Shown in pieces: positions 45,349 to 53,513 of a stretch of 64,000 bases of DNA (the first letter of the stretch is position 1; each line of letters opens with the position of its first letter). The notes beneath the pieces are model-generated. The model was given only the letters and a program-made list of their open reading frames with translations. It was not told the origin of the DNA and did not search any database. Source of the stretch: JALZKA01 sp963754045 (GTDB lineage: Bacteria; Actinomycetota; Thermoleophilia; Solirubrobacterales; 70-9); contig CAVWEN010000002.1 in assembly GCA_963754045.1 (NCBI GenBank), positions 372,001 through 436,000 on the forward strand, written 5' to 3'. A program made the translations under genes and the position numbers.

Positions 45349-45984
45349 TCAGGGACCGAGACGCTCGATTCGCCACTCCGCTTCCTCCCGGGAGTAGCGG
45401 AAGCGATCATGAAGGCGCCCAACCTGCCCCTGCCAGAACTCGACCTGCTCGTGGCGGACGAGAAAGCCCCCCCAATGGGATGGGCGGGGGATCTCCTGGC
45501 CGAAGCGCACCCGCACCTCGGCCACCCGGCGGTCCAACTCGGCACGGTCGGCGAGAGGCCGGCTCTGCGGTGAGGCCCAAGCTCCATAGCGGCGCTCGGG
45601 CGGGCGGGTGTGAAAGTACTCGTCGGATTCGGCCTCGGGTAGACGCTCGACCGGCCCCCGCACCCGGATCTGGCGGTCGAGCTCGCGCCAATACACCACG
45701 ATCGCAGCGTGGGGGTTGGCTGCGAGTTGCTCCCCCTTCACCGATTCGTAGTTCGTATGGAATCGAAACCCCTTACTGTCGAAGCCCTTGAGCAGGACCA
45801 TCCGGGCATCAGGCCTGCCGTCCGCGTCAGCGCTCGCCAAGGTCATGGCTTCAGCAAGTGGAACCTCCTTTAGAGCAAGTTCCCACCAGCGGCGAAACTG
45901 CTCGATTGGCTCGTCTGCGAGCTGGTCGCGGTCGAGCCGGGGCAGGTCGGGGCGACGCGGCGACACCCCTCGCAGGCTACCCAC
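45349..45984 (-). CDS. pdxH: Pyridoxamine 5'-phosphate oxidase
   Basis: FMN-dependent oxidation of PNP/PMP to pyridoxal phosphate. 211 aa. Motifs: DPxxxF-like region EPIEQFRRWWELALKEVPLAEAMTLASADADGRPDARMVLLKGFDSKGFRFHTNYES (read in parts), FYWRELDRQIRVRGPVERL-type segment (here VVYWRELDRQIRVRG), ASPQSRPLADRAELD and the C-terminal PRPSHWGGFLVRHEQVEFWQGQVGRLHDRFRYSR, where W-x-G and R-x-H-D-R contact FMN and PLP. GTG start; a second GTG (MSPRRPDLPRLD) five codons in is possible. Confidence 0.95.
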   Translation of the reverse strand: MGSLRGVSPRRPDLPRLDRDQLADEPIEQFRRWWELALKEVPLAEAMTLASADADGRPDARMVLLKGFDSKGFRFHTNYESVKGEQLAANPHAAIVVYWRELDRQIRVRGPVERLPEAESDEYFHTRPPERRYGAWASPQSRPLADRAELDRRVAEVRVRFGQEIPRPSHWGGFLVRHEQVEFWQGQVGRLHDRFRYSREEAEWRIERLGP

Positions 45985-45994
45985 GGTCGTTGCC

Positions 45995-46000
45995 TACAAT
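45995..46000 (+). promoter_or_regulatory. TACAAT -10 box of the tRNA-Ile gene
   Basis: TACAAT ends 14 bp before the mature 5' end of the tRNA. No good -35 is present at the standard distance. Position and sequence fit a tRNA promoter. Confidence 0.4.
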
Positions 46001-46014
46001 GCGCCTCCTGATTG

Positions 46015-46088
<74 letters not shown>

Positions 46089-46142
46089 TTGCCTGCTGAG
46101 CTGATCGAGCGGCGGGCCGCACCTCACTAAGCTCCCGCGCCG

Positions 46143-46565
46143 ATGCCGACGGTTCGCGTCCAAAAGGACTTCACCGCGCCGGTCGAGCGGCTCTATGAAC
46201 ACCTCGCCGAGCACGAGCACCTGGGCGACCTGTTCGGCATTCGTGTCGAGCGTGTACGCGACGGCGAGACCGAGCGCAACGGCGTTGGATCCCGCCGCAG
46301 GCTCTCGTTCTTCGGCGCGCTGCCGTTCGAGGAGACGGTCACGGTTGCCGTGCCGAATGAGCTGATCGAGTACGAGATCACGAAGGGCAGCCCGCTGCGT
46401 GACCACCACGGCAAGATGGCCTTCGCGGCGCTTTCGTCGGGCGGTAGCCACCTCGACTACACGATCACCTTCGGTGCGGCGGTGCCAGGATTAGCACCCG
46501 TTGTGGCCCGCGGCCTGACGCTTGGCATTACCCGCGGGCTGAACAAGCTCGCCACCACCCTCTAG
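46143..46565 (+). CDS. SRPBCC-family protein
   Basis: A 140-residue START/Bet v1-like lipid- or ligand-binding fold: MPTVRVQKDFTAPVERLYEHLAEHEHLGDLF at the N-terminus (strand 1 and helices 1-2 of SRPBCC), SFFGALPFEETVTVAVPNELIEYEITKG and a long C-terminal helix ending RGLNKLATTL. No catalytic motif is visible; such proteins act as polyketide cyclases, lipid carriers or coenzyme-Q binding proteins. It stands alone between the tRNA and the BFN gene. Confidence 0.78.
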   Translation: MPTVRVQKDFTAPVERLYEHLAEHEHLGDLFGIRVERVRDGETERNGVGSRRRLSFFGALPFEETVTVAVPNELIEYEITKGSPLRDHHGKMAFAALSSGGSHLDYTITFGAAVPGLAPVVARGLTLGITRGLNKLATTL

Positions 46566-46585
46566 GCATCTAGCGGTGATCGGTT

Positions 46586-46603
46586 GCGGGGCCGGGGCCC
46601 CGC
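46586..46603. promoter_or_regulatory. 18-bp perfect palindrome before a -10 box
   Basis: GCGGGGCCGGGGCCCCGC reads identically on both strands. It lies 20 bp after the SRPBCC stop and 11 bp before the TATAAT at 46615. It could be an operator overlapping the -35 region of the next gene, or half a terminator, though no T-run follows. Confidence 0.45.
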
Positions 46604-46614
46604 AATCCCACACC

Positions 46615-46620
46615 TATAAT
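46615..46620 (+). promoter_or_regulatory. Consensus TATAAT -10 of the bifunctional nuclease gene
   Basis: A perfect TATAAT, rare in this GC-rich region, about 30 bp before the ATG at 46650. No recognisable -35 in the GC palindrome upstream. Confidence 0.5.
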
Positions 46621-46649
46621 CCGCGTGTGAGCGCGCTGGGAGACCCCTG

Positions 46650-47135
46650 ATGCAACAGATGCAGATCTACGGCGTCTCCTTTGACATGGTCGGTAAGCAG
46701 CCGATCGTGCTGCTGAAGACCTCCGAGGGCAACCGGTTTCTGCCGATCTGGATCGGACATCCCGAGGCGGCGGCGATCCTGATGAAGCTTCAGGGCGCCT
46801 CGACGCCTCGCCCGATGACACACGACCTGCTGACGGACCTGCTCGAGCAGATGGACGCCAAGTGCGAGCGTGTCTCGGTGACCGAGCTGCGCGACAACAC
46901 TTTCTACGCTTCGATCACCATTTCGGTCAACGGCACGGAGGTCGAGATCGACTCGCGCCCCTCCGATGCGATCGCTCTCGCCGTACGGTGCCAGGCACCG
47001 ATCTTCGCTGCCGACGACGTGATCGAGGAGTCCTCGATCGAGTTCGAACACGAGGTCGAGGACCAGGACGAGGTGGTCGAGAAGTTCAAGGACTTCCTCG
47101 ACGAGGTCTCGCCCGAGGACTTCGCCGGTGAGTAG
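46650..47135 (+). CDS. Bifunctional nuclease (BFN/DUF151) family protein
   Basis: 161 aa. The BFN domain fills residues 5-135: VSFDMVGKQPIVLLKTSEGNRFLPIWIGHPEAAAILMKLQG (with the conserved L-P-I-W-I-G), RPMTHDLLTDLLEQMD, and VEIDSRPSDAIALAVRCQAPIFAADDVIEE (D-x-R-P-S-D-A-I-A-L). The C-terminal 30 residues form an acidic coil (EVEDQDEVVEKFKDFLDEVSPEDF), common in actinobacterial members. Plant and bacterial members have reported RNase/DNase activity; the cellular role here is unknown. Preceded by a consensus -10. Confidence 0.9.
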   Translation: MQQMQIYGVSFDMVGKQPIVLLKTSEGNRFLPIWIGHPEAAAILMKLQGASTPRPMTHDLLTDLLEQMDAKCERVSVTELRDNTFYASITISVNGTEVEIDSRPSDAIALAVRCQAPIFAADDVIEESSIEFEHEVEDQDEVVEKFKDFLDEVSPEDFAGE

Positions 47136-47199
47136 CGCCGAGTCTCTGTGAGCGATCTCACACCCGCCCGCCCGGATTCTGGGCGAGGCTGAGTCGACG

Positions 47200-48546
47200 A
47201 TGCGCCTCCCTCCAGGTCCCCGTACGCCGGCCCTGATCCAGGGCGTCGGGATGTGGACGCGCCCGCTGGCCTCCCTAGAGCGCCACCGTGCCAAGTACGG
47301 CAAGCGCTACACGGTGCGGTTCCCCTTCACCCCGCCATTCGTCATTCACACCGAGCCGGGCCACATCAAAGAGATCTTCACGGCGCCTCCCGATGTGTTG
47401 CATCCCGGTGAGGGCGCGCGCGTGCTCGAGCCGGTCGTTGGGCTCAACTCGGTGATCCTGCTCGACGGTGACGCGCACATGGAGCAGCGCAAGTTGATCC
47501 TGCCGGCTTTCCACGGCGAGCGAATGGAACAGCTCACCGGTCTGGTGACCGAGGTGACGGCGAACGATGTCGAGCGGTGGGGAGGCAGTCCGGGGGCACT
47601 CCATCCACGCCTGGGGTCACTGACCCTCGAGATAATCCTGCGCGCAGTTTTCGGTCTCGATCCTGGCCCGCGCCTCGATGCGCTGCGCGAGAGCCTGAGC
47701 CGACTGCTCGCCTACGGGAGCAGTCCCCTGACACTGATCCCCGGGTCGGCCAACGCCCAACGCCGCGAGCGTCAGATGCGCCGCTTCAACAGCTTTGGCC
47801 CCACCAAAGGATTCCTCGATGTGCGCAACCGTGTAGACGAGCTGATCTTCGAACAAATCGCCGAGCGCCGGGAGGCAGGCGAGGTAGAGCGCGGCGACAT
47901 CCTGGAGATGATGCTGAGCGCTCGCCACGAGGGCGACGACTCCTCGATGAGCGATCAGGAGCTTCGCGACGAGCTGATGACCCTCCTCGTGGCGGGACAT
48001 GAGACCACGGCCTCCAGCCTGGCTTGGGCGTTCGAGCGCCTGAGCCGCGAGCCGGCCGTGCTCGCCCGGTTGACCGAGGAGATCCGCCACGGCGCCGGGG
48101 ACGCCTATCTGGTCGCGACGATTCAGGAGACCCTGCGCCGGCGCCCCGTCCTGCCGAACACTGCCCCGAGGCTCGTCAAACGGCCGGTCACCATCGGCGG
48201 CTGGGACTACGAGCCCGGCGTATGTCTAGTGGCGAACGGATACCTGCTCCACCATGACCCCGACGTCTACCCCGAGCCCTACGCGTTCCGTCCCGAGCGC
48301 TTCCTCGGCGAGAAGCCGGGCACCTATACGTGGATTCCGTTCGGCGGCGGCAGGCGACGGTGCATCGGCATGAGCTTCGCGATGCTCGAGATGAAGGCCG
48401 TCCTTGCCGAGGTTCTGCGTGCCTACAGTTTGGCCCCGACCGCCGGGGACCCAGAACCCCCGCGCCGCCGAAACATCACGATCACGCCCGGCCGCGGATC
48501 GGACGTGGGGCTGGTCCACCATCCAGCTCCGGCACTGGTCGCCTGA
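47200..48546 (+). CDS. Cytochrome P450
   Basis: A heme monooxygenase of 448 aa, soluble (no N-terminal anchor; starts MRLPPGPRTPALIQG). I-helix oxygen motif AGHETT at about 264-270, ExxR in QETLRRRP near 310, and heme loop FGGGRRRCIG with Cys ligand near 388. Resembles the CYP102/CYP110-like group that often hydroxylates fatty acids or terpenoids, with the opening H-P-R-P type LPPGP. No ferredoxin or reductase gene is next to it. Substrate unknown. It follows the BFN gene by 64 bp; convergent with the second ddl. Confidence 0.93.
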   Translation: MRLPPGPRTPALIQGVGMWTRPLASLERHRAKYGKRYTVRFPFTPPFVIHTEPGHIKEIFTAPPDVLHPGEGARVLEPVVGLNSVILLDGDAHMEQRKLILPAFHGERMEQLTGLVTEVTANDVERWGGSPGALHPRLGSLTLEIILRAVFGLDPGPRLDALRESLSRLLAYGSSPLTLIPGSANAQRRERQMRRFNSFGPTKGFLDVRNRVDELIFEQIAERREAGEVERGDILEMMLSARHEGDDSSMSDQELRDELMTLLVAGHETTASSLAWAFERLSREPAVLARLTEEIRHGAGDAYLVATIQETLRRRPVLPNTAPRLVKRPVTIGGWDYEPGVCLVANGYLLHHDPDVYPEPYAFRPERFLGEKPGTYTWIPFGGGRRRCIGMSFAMLEMKAVLAEVLRAYSLAPTAGDPEPPRRRNITITPGRGSDVGLVHHPAPALVA

Positions 48547-48603
48547 GCGGCCGATACTCCGGCAACCGATTCCCACGAAGGCTCGCTGGTTCGAGCTGCG
48601 CAG

Positions 48604-49530
48604 CTATCGGGACTCGGGTACCGAGCGCACGAGGCGTTCGACCAGGTGCTCGAAACTCACTCCTGCGGCCTCGGCCGCCATCGGGAACAGCGAGGTGTCG
48701 GTGAGGCCCGGGACCGCGTTCACCTCGAGCAGCATGGGCCCGTCGTCGCCGAGGATCAGGTCCACGCGCGCAAAGCTCTCGCAGCGCAGGACCTCCCAGG
48801 TGCGAAGGGCGGCGTCGCGAACGGAAGCCGCGTCGTCGGGCGTGAGGTCGGCCGGGCAGACGAACTCGGTGCGCCCGATCTCATAGCGAGCCTCGTACGA
48901 GTAGCGGTCCTCCTCGGTGGGCCGAATCTCCACAATCGGCAGCGGCTCCCCGTGCAGCACGGCCACCGAGAGCTCCGTCCCCGCAACGTGGCGCTCGAGC
49001 AGCACGCGGTCGTCGTAGGAGAGCGCCGCGACGAGCGCCGTGGGCACGTCCTCCGCGGATCCGGCGAAGCGGACGCCAAGTGAGGAGCCGCCGCGCGCCG
49101 GCTTGACCACGAGAGGAAAGCCCAGTCGTCGCTCGATCTCCTCAAGCGCGTCCCCCGCTCCGAGTTTCGCGAAGGCATGCGACGAGAAGGAGACCCAGTC
49201 GGGCGTGGCGATCCCGGCCTCGCGGAGCGCCTCCTTTGCGGCCGCCTTGTCGGTCGCACGGCGGCATGCGGTGACGCCGGGGCCGGTGTATGGCAGGCCG
49301 AGGATCTCCAAAAGCTCCTGGACGGTCCCGTCCTCTCCGTCGGCACCGTGCAGGGCAATGAAGGTCACGTCGGGTCGCTCCGACTTCAGCCGCTTGACCA
49401 GGTCGGGGCCGGGGTCGATCGGCACCGCTTCGTGCCCGAGTGAGCCGAGCGCGTCCTCGACTCGTGCCCCCGAGCGCAGCGACACCTGGCGTTCCAGGGA
49501 GCGACCGCCGCTGAGCACTGCGACCCTCAT
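48604..49530 (-). CDS. D-alanine--D-alanine ligase (copy 2)
   Basis: A second ATP-grasp Ddl, 308 aa. MRVAVLSGGRSLERQVSLRSG (Glu and Ser of the active site), ALHGADGEDGTVQELLEILGLPYTG, PLVVKPARGGSSLGVRFAGS, EARYEIGRTEFVCPAD and MLLEVNAVPGLTDTSLFPMA. The omega loop has Arg-Tyr where the first copy has Lys-Tyr, and the EVNAVPGLTDTSL signature places it in a different branch (DdlB-like) from copy 1 at 18379. Its start overlaps the stop of an aminotransferase (ATGA). It may ligate D-Ala-D-Ala or a variant; the second-substrate preference cannot be settled here. Confidence 0.88.
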   Translation of the reverse strand: MRVAVLSGGRSLERQVSLRSGARVEDALGSLGHEAVPIDPGPDLVKRLKSERPDVTFIALHGADGEDGTVQELLEILGLPYTGPGVTACRRATDKAAAKEALREAGIATPDWVSFSSHAFAKLGAGDALEEIERRLGFPLVVKPARGGSSLGVRFAGSAEDVPTALVAALSYDDRVLLERHVAGTELSVAVLHGEPLPIVEIRPTEEDRYSYEARYEIGRTEFVCPADLTPDDAASVRDAALRTWEVLRCESFARVDLILGDDGPMLLEVNAVPGLTDTSLFPMAAEAAGVSFEHLVERLVRSVPESR

Positions 49531-50942
49531 TCCGAGCGTCTTCCGCGCATCGGGACAACACGGCCCCCACCACTGCCACCCGCCGCCGCGTCATCCGCTT
49601 CGCCGCCGGGAGCGGCGCGGTCGGCTGAGGGGCTTGTTATCGCGCCGTACAGCCCAACCTGTTCGCTGACCACGGCACCGATGCGCTCGATTCCCTCGCG
49701 GATCTCGTCCTCGCTCGAGCCGGAAAAGTTCAGACGCATCGAGCTGCGTCCCCGCGTTTCGTCCACGAACGCGGCCGACCCGGGCACGAACGCGACGTTC
49801 TCGCGCAGCGCTCGCGCGAGGAGATCGGTGGTATCGATGTATTCGGGGAGGGTTGCCCAGCAAAAAAGTCCACCTTCGGGATGCGACCAGGTCGCTTCGG
49901 CCGGGAAGTGGCGCTCGAGCGACTCCAGCATCACGTCGCGTCGCGAACGGTAGACCTTGATCAGGCTCTCCACGTAGGAGCGCCAATGCCCTTCCGCGAA
50001 GTACTCCTCCACGAAGTACTGGCTGAGCGTGGAGGTACACAGGTCGGAGGCCTGTTTGCCGAGCACCGCCTTGGCCAACACCGGCGGCGGTGCGCACAGC
50101 CACCCGAGCCGTAGCCCGGGGGAGAGGATCTTCGAGAAGGTCCCGAGATAGACGACATAGTCACCGCCGTCGAGCTTCAGCAGCGTCTCGGCTGGCTCGC
50201 CCTCGTAGCGCAGCAGGCCGTACGGGTTGTCCTCGACCACGAGCAGTTCGCGCTCGCGCGCTATCTGGACCAGCCGCGCACGTCGCGCGGCCGACAGGCT
50301 TACCCCCGCCGGGTTCTGAAACGAGGGGACGGAGTAGATGAACTTTGGTCGTCTGCCCACGCGGGCCAGCCGGTCCAGCAGTTCCTCCAGCAGGTCCACC
50401 CGCATGCCGTCGCCGTCCACCTCGACCTGCAGGGTCTCTGCCTCGTAGGAACAAAACACCGGCACCGCACCGGGGTAGGTCGGGGCTTCGGCGATCACAA
50501 CGTCACCGGGGTCCACCAGCGTCTTGGTGATGAGGTCGATCGCCTGCTGACCTCCGGTGGTGACGAGGATGTCCTCCGGCTCGACCTCCATGCCCTCCGC
50601 GGCCATCACTTGCCGAATGCACTGCTTGGTGCCGGCGAATCCCTCGGTGGGCCCGTACTGAAGCGCCTCGGCTGACGACTCCTGGGCGATCTTGGTCATC
50701 TGTGCGGCGAAGCTAGCCGGAGGAAACGTTGAGGTGTCGGGCAGGCCGCCTGCCAGCGAGATCACCTCAGGGCGCGCCGTGATCTCCATCAGGTCACGCA
50801 TCGCAGACGAGCGCATCACCCTCGTGCGCTTTGCAAACAAGGCCGCGTAGCGCTCGAGATCTTTCGAGGTCGTGTGCGCACGGCGCTGGCGCGTGGGCCC
50901 GGCGGTGGAACCGGGCTTTCGCTCATCTTGTGGTTCGGGCAC
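49527..50942 (-). CDS. PLP-dependent aminotransferase, class I/II (2-aminoadipate/LysN-like)
   Basis: Fold-type I aminotransferase. About 471 aa from GTG 50942; in-frame sequence back to 51020 is less likely to be coding. Features: SSAMRDLMEITARPEVISLAGGLPDTSTFP (typical N-terminus), QYGPTEGFAGTKQCI, TTGGQQAIDLITKTLVDPGD, APTYPGAVPVF, SVPSFQNPAGVSLSAARRARL, VVEDNPYGLLRYEG, and GTFSKILSPGLRLGW with the PLP Lys near residue 267. The C-terminal tail is Gly/Ala-rich. Usual substrates are 2-aminoadipate or aromatic/branched amino acids. Coupled to the second ddl by a 4-bp overlap. Confidence 0.88.
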   Translation of the reverse strand: MPEPQDERKPGSTAGPTRQRRAHTTSKDLERYAALFAKRTRVMRSSAMRDLMEITARPEVISLAGGLPDTSTFPPASFAAQMTKIAQESSAEALQYGPTEGFAGTKQCIRQVMAAEGMEVEPEDILVTTGGQQAIDLITKTLVDPGDVVIAEAPTYPGAVPVFCSYEAETLQVEVDGDGMRVDLLEELLDRLARVGRRPKFIYSVPSFQNPAGVSLSAARRARLVQIARERELLVVEDNPYGLLRYEGEPAETLLKLDGGDYVVYLGTFSKILSPGLRLGWLCAPPPVLAKAVLGKQASDLCTSTLSQYFVEEYFAEGHWRSYVESLIKVYRSRRDVMLESLERHFPAEATWSHPEGGLFCWATLPEYIDTTDLLARALRENVAFVPGSAAFVDETRGRSSMRLNFSGSSEDEIREGIERIGAVVSEQVGLYGAITSPSADRAAPGGEADDAAAGGSGGGRVVPMRGRRSE

Positions 50943-51042
50943 CCGGCAAGTTTGGCGCAGGGCACCACGCTGGGTCGCGAGAACGGGCGCTCCGGTCGGA
51001 TCTGCCCTGGCCAAGGACATCCGCCGCTAGCCTCAGGCCGCG

Positions 51043-51483
51043 ATGGAGACGTTCGAGGCAGCATGCCAGGGACTTGGCCTCGCGCTTGCGTGCGGGCTCG
51101 TTTTCGGGGCGCCCGGAGCCGGCGGCCCAGCGCGCCGCGCGCTTGCCCCGGCGGCGGCGCTCGCCGGCGCGGTCCTGTTCGCGCTTTCGCTGGGCGCGAC
51201 CGATCATCCGGGGTGGCCTGGGACCATCCCCGGGGCGCTCGCCGGTCTGTTTGCCTTCGTCGTGGCGTCGCGGGTCTCGTCGGGTGCGAGGGCACGCGCC
51301 GGCGACAGTGGCGGCAGCGTCGCTCCGCTGGTCGCATTGAGTGGCCTGGCGCTGGCCGGTGTCTCGCTGCTCGGCCCGATCGCGTGCTTGTCGCTGGCTG
51401 CGCTCGTAGCGCTCGTGTGGTTTCAGGTGTCTCGCACGCGCAAGGCGGGCGCCAAGCACGCCGGCCTGCGCACCCTGCGGTGA
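51043..51483 (+). CDS. Small multi-pass membrane protein, unknown function
   Basis: 146 aa, four hydrophobic segments (about 10-28, 36-52, 62-80 and 90-125), Ala/Gly/Leu-rich, with a basic C-terminus (RTRKAGAKHAGLRTLR) on the cytoplasmic side. It resembles DUF4126-type proteins in its opening METFEAACQGLGLALACGL, but I am not certain of the family. Divergent from the aminotransferase with a 100-bp gap. Its stop overlaps the GTG of the phosphodiesterase gene by 4 bp, so the two are coupled. Confidence 0.65.
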   Translation: METFEAACQGLGLALACGLVFGAPGAGGPARRALAPAAALAGAVLFALSLGATDHPGWPGTIPGALAGLFAFVVASRVSSGARARAGDSGGSVAPLVALSGLALAGVSLLGPIACLSLAALVALVWFQVSRTRKAGAKHAGLRTLR

Positions 51484-53057
51484 GCGCACAGGCGAGCACG
51501 TCCCGGCGCAAGCTCTGCCTGGTGATGGTGGATTCACTCCGGACCGACAAGCTCCATCAGGCGATCGCGGAGGGCAAGGCGCCAAACTTCGGGGCGCTCG
51601 TCGAGCGCGGGGTGCTGGTGGAGGACTGCGTGTCGGCCTACCCCTCGGTCACGCCGGTTTGCTGCTCTGAGATCGCTACCGGCGCCACCGCGGACCGGCA
51701 CTGGATCAGCGGCATGAACTGGTATCACCGGACCGAGCGCCGATACGTGGAGTACGGCTCCTCGTTCGAGGCGACGCGGGCGTTCGGGCTCTTCCGCGCG
51801 ACCTACGACATCGTCTACAACATGAACATGGCCCACCTCTCGCACGAGGTGGAGACCTTTTTCGAGTCGCTTGGGGACGCTGGGGTGCGCACGGCCTGCA
51901 CGCCGTTCCTGATCTTCCGAGGCCGCACCAGGCACGAACTTGGACTCGACGGCCTGCTGCGACGAGGCGCTGTGGCAGCCGGCTTCCGGCACGCCGTGTG
52001 GGGCCCGGACGAGCTCTTCTACGGCGAGCTGTTCGGGAGCAGGCCGGTTCCGTGCAAGCCGACGCTCGCCCGTCCTGGAACGCGCGACGAGTACTCCGCG
52101 TGCGTCTCGCGCGAGCTCGTCAACGATGACGCCTACGATTTTTTGCTCTTCAGCCTTCCCGACAACGACCACCACACCCACCGCTTCGGCCCTGAGCACA
52201 TGACCGCGTCGATCGCCCACGCCGACGATTGCTTCGGCGAGCTGGTCGACGCGGCAGGTGGGATCGAGGCGTTCCTCTCCAGCCACGCCGTGATCCTCAT
52301 GGCCGATCACGGGCAGACCCCGGTCGAGCACGACTACCCGCTGGCCGACGAACTGGCGAGGGAGTGGCGGGTGCTGCAGCCCTCATCCGACACGCCCGAA
52401 TCCGCGGAGCTGGCCGTGTCTCCCACCGCCCGGGCGGCGAATGTCTACGTCCTCGTGGACGAGAGTCGGCGTGCCGTGTGCCACGCCGACGTGCGGCGTC
52501 GCATCAAGGCGATGGAGGGCACCGATCTGGTTTGCTGGCTGGCCCGCGGCGACGGCGAGCCGATAGTTCGCGAGTCGGTGGGCTCGCCGACGGACGATCG
52601 GACCACCGTGGTGGTCGAGCGCGGGGGACACGAGTTGCGCTTCCGACCCGGTCGCGGCCCACGCGACGACCGAGGTGTCGGGTGGATATTGCGAGGCGAT
52701 CTCGAGGCCTTGGCGCTGGAACGGGAGGGCTCGCGGGTAACCAGTGCCGCGTACCCCGATGGACTCGGGCGCCTCTGGGCGGCAATCACTGCTCCGCACG
52801 CGGGCGACGTGACGGTGTCGCTAGCCGAGGGTTGGGAGTGCGTGGACTGGGGACAGACCTCGCACGTCGGCGGGGGCAGTCACGGCTCGCTGCTGGCCGG
52901 CGACTCACTCTGCCCGCTGCTCCTGGTCGGCTTCGAGCCCGGCGTCGAGCAGACGCACGAGCAATGGCGGCTGACCGACGTCGCTGCGCTGGTCCGTGGG
53001 CACTTTGGCCTTGGCGAGGTGCAGAGCGTGGCCGAACCTGTTCGGGTTCCGGCGTGA
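51480..53057 (+). CDS. Alkaline phosphatase superfamily phosphodiesterase (NPP-like)
   Basis: A 525-residue metal-dependent phospho-/phosphodiesterase. Metal and active-site motifs of the type I phosphodiesterase group: LVMVDSLRTDKL (first Asp), AYPSVTPVCCSEIATGA (nucleophile Thr), FSLPDNDHHTHRFGPEH (Asp/His), ILMADHGQTPVEH (Asp-His) and VGGGSHGSLLAGD (last His). No signal peptide is visible, so it may act in the cytoplasm, unlike many relatives. GTG 51480 overlaps the preceding stop; the stop overlaps the GtrA gene. Coupling to GtrA hints at turnover of a phospho-linked lipid or sugar (inference). Confidence 0.85.
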   Translation: MSAQASTSRRKLCLVMVDSLRTDKLHQAIAEGKAPNFGALVERGVLVEDCVSAYPSVTPVCCSEIATGATADRHWISGMNWYHRTERRYVEYGSSFEATRAFGLFRATYDIVYNMNMAHLSHEVETFFESLGDAGVRTACTPFLIFRGRTRHELGLDGLLRRGAVAAGFRHAVWGPDELFYGELFGSRPVPCKPTLARPGTRDEYSACVSRELVNDDAYDFLLFSLPDNDHHTHRFGPEHMTASIAHADDCFGELVDAAGGIEAFLSSHAVILMADHGQTPVEHDYPLADELAREWRVLQPSSDTPESAELAVSPTARAANVYVLVDESRRAVCHADVRRRIKAMEGTDLVCWLARGDGEPIVRESVGSPTDDRTTVVVERGGHELRFRPGRGPRDDRGVGWILRGDLEALALEREGSRVTSAAYPDGLGRLWAAITAPHAGDVTVSLAEGWECVDWGQTSHVGGGSHGSLLAGDSLCPLLLVGFEPGVEQTHEQWRLTDVAALVRGHFGLGEVQSVAEPVRVPA

Positions 53058-53503
53058 GCGATGGCGAGGGGACCGCGGCCGGCGCGCTGGCCCGCAGGGT
53101 CGGGCGCGGAACGAAGCGCGGGGAGAACTGGGCGCAGCTACTGCGATTCGGCCTCGTCGGCGGGTCGGGCTACATCGTCAACCTCGCCGTTTTCGCTGTG
53201 CTGAACGGCAGCCTCGACGTCCACCACATCCCTGCAGCCGTCGGCGCCTTCTGCGTCGCCGTCGTCAACAACTTCGTCTGGAACCGGATGTGGACCTTCC
53301 GCGCCGAGGCGCCCGGGCGTCACCCCGGGCACCAGGGCGCTCGATTCCTAGTGGTGAGCCTGGTCGGGCTGAGCGTGAACCTCGCGATCCTCGAGGCACT
53401 CGTGTCCGGCGCCGATGTCAGCGAGCTGCCCGCCCAGGCAATCGCCGTCGCCATCGCGATGCCCGTGAACTTCGTCGGCAACAAGCTCTGGACCTTCGGT
53501 TAG
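53054..53503 (+). CDS. GtrA-family membrane protein
   Basis: 149 aa with four helices, GtrA-like: LLRFGLVGGSGYIVNLAVFAVL, AVGAFCVAVVNNFVWNRMWTFRAEAP (the conserved N-N-F-x-W-N-R-x-W-T-F), LVVSLVGLSVNLAILEAL and AIAVAIAMPVNFVGNKLWTFG. GtrA proteins move undecaprenyl-phosphate sugars or mediate glucosylation/arabinosylation of surface glycans. The GTG at 53054 overlaps the phosphodiesterase stop. The next gene starts 10 bp after it. Confidence 0.9.
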   Translation: MSDGEGTAAGALARRVGRGTKRGENWAQLLRFGLVGGSGYIVNLAVFAVLNGSLDVHHIPAAVGAFCVAVVNNFVWNRMWTFRAEAPGRHPGHQGARFLVVSLVGLSVNLAILEALVSGADVSELPAQAIAVAIAMPVNFVGNKLWTFG

Positions 53504-53513
53504 GGTCCCGGGT

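Noticed and set aside
48604..49530. Vancomycin-resistance ligase (Van type)
   Set aside because: No vanH/vanX neighbours, and the omega loop keeps the Tyr of D-Ala-D-Ala ligases; only the Lys to Arg change is unusual.
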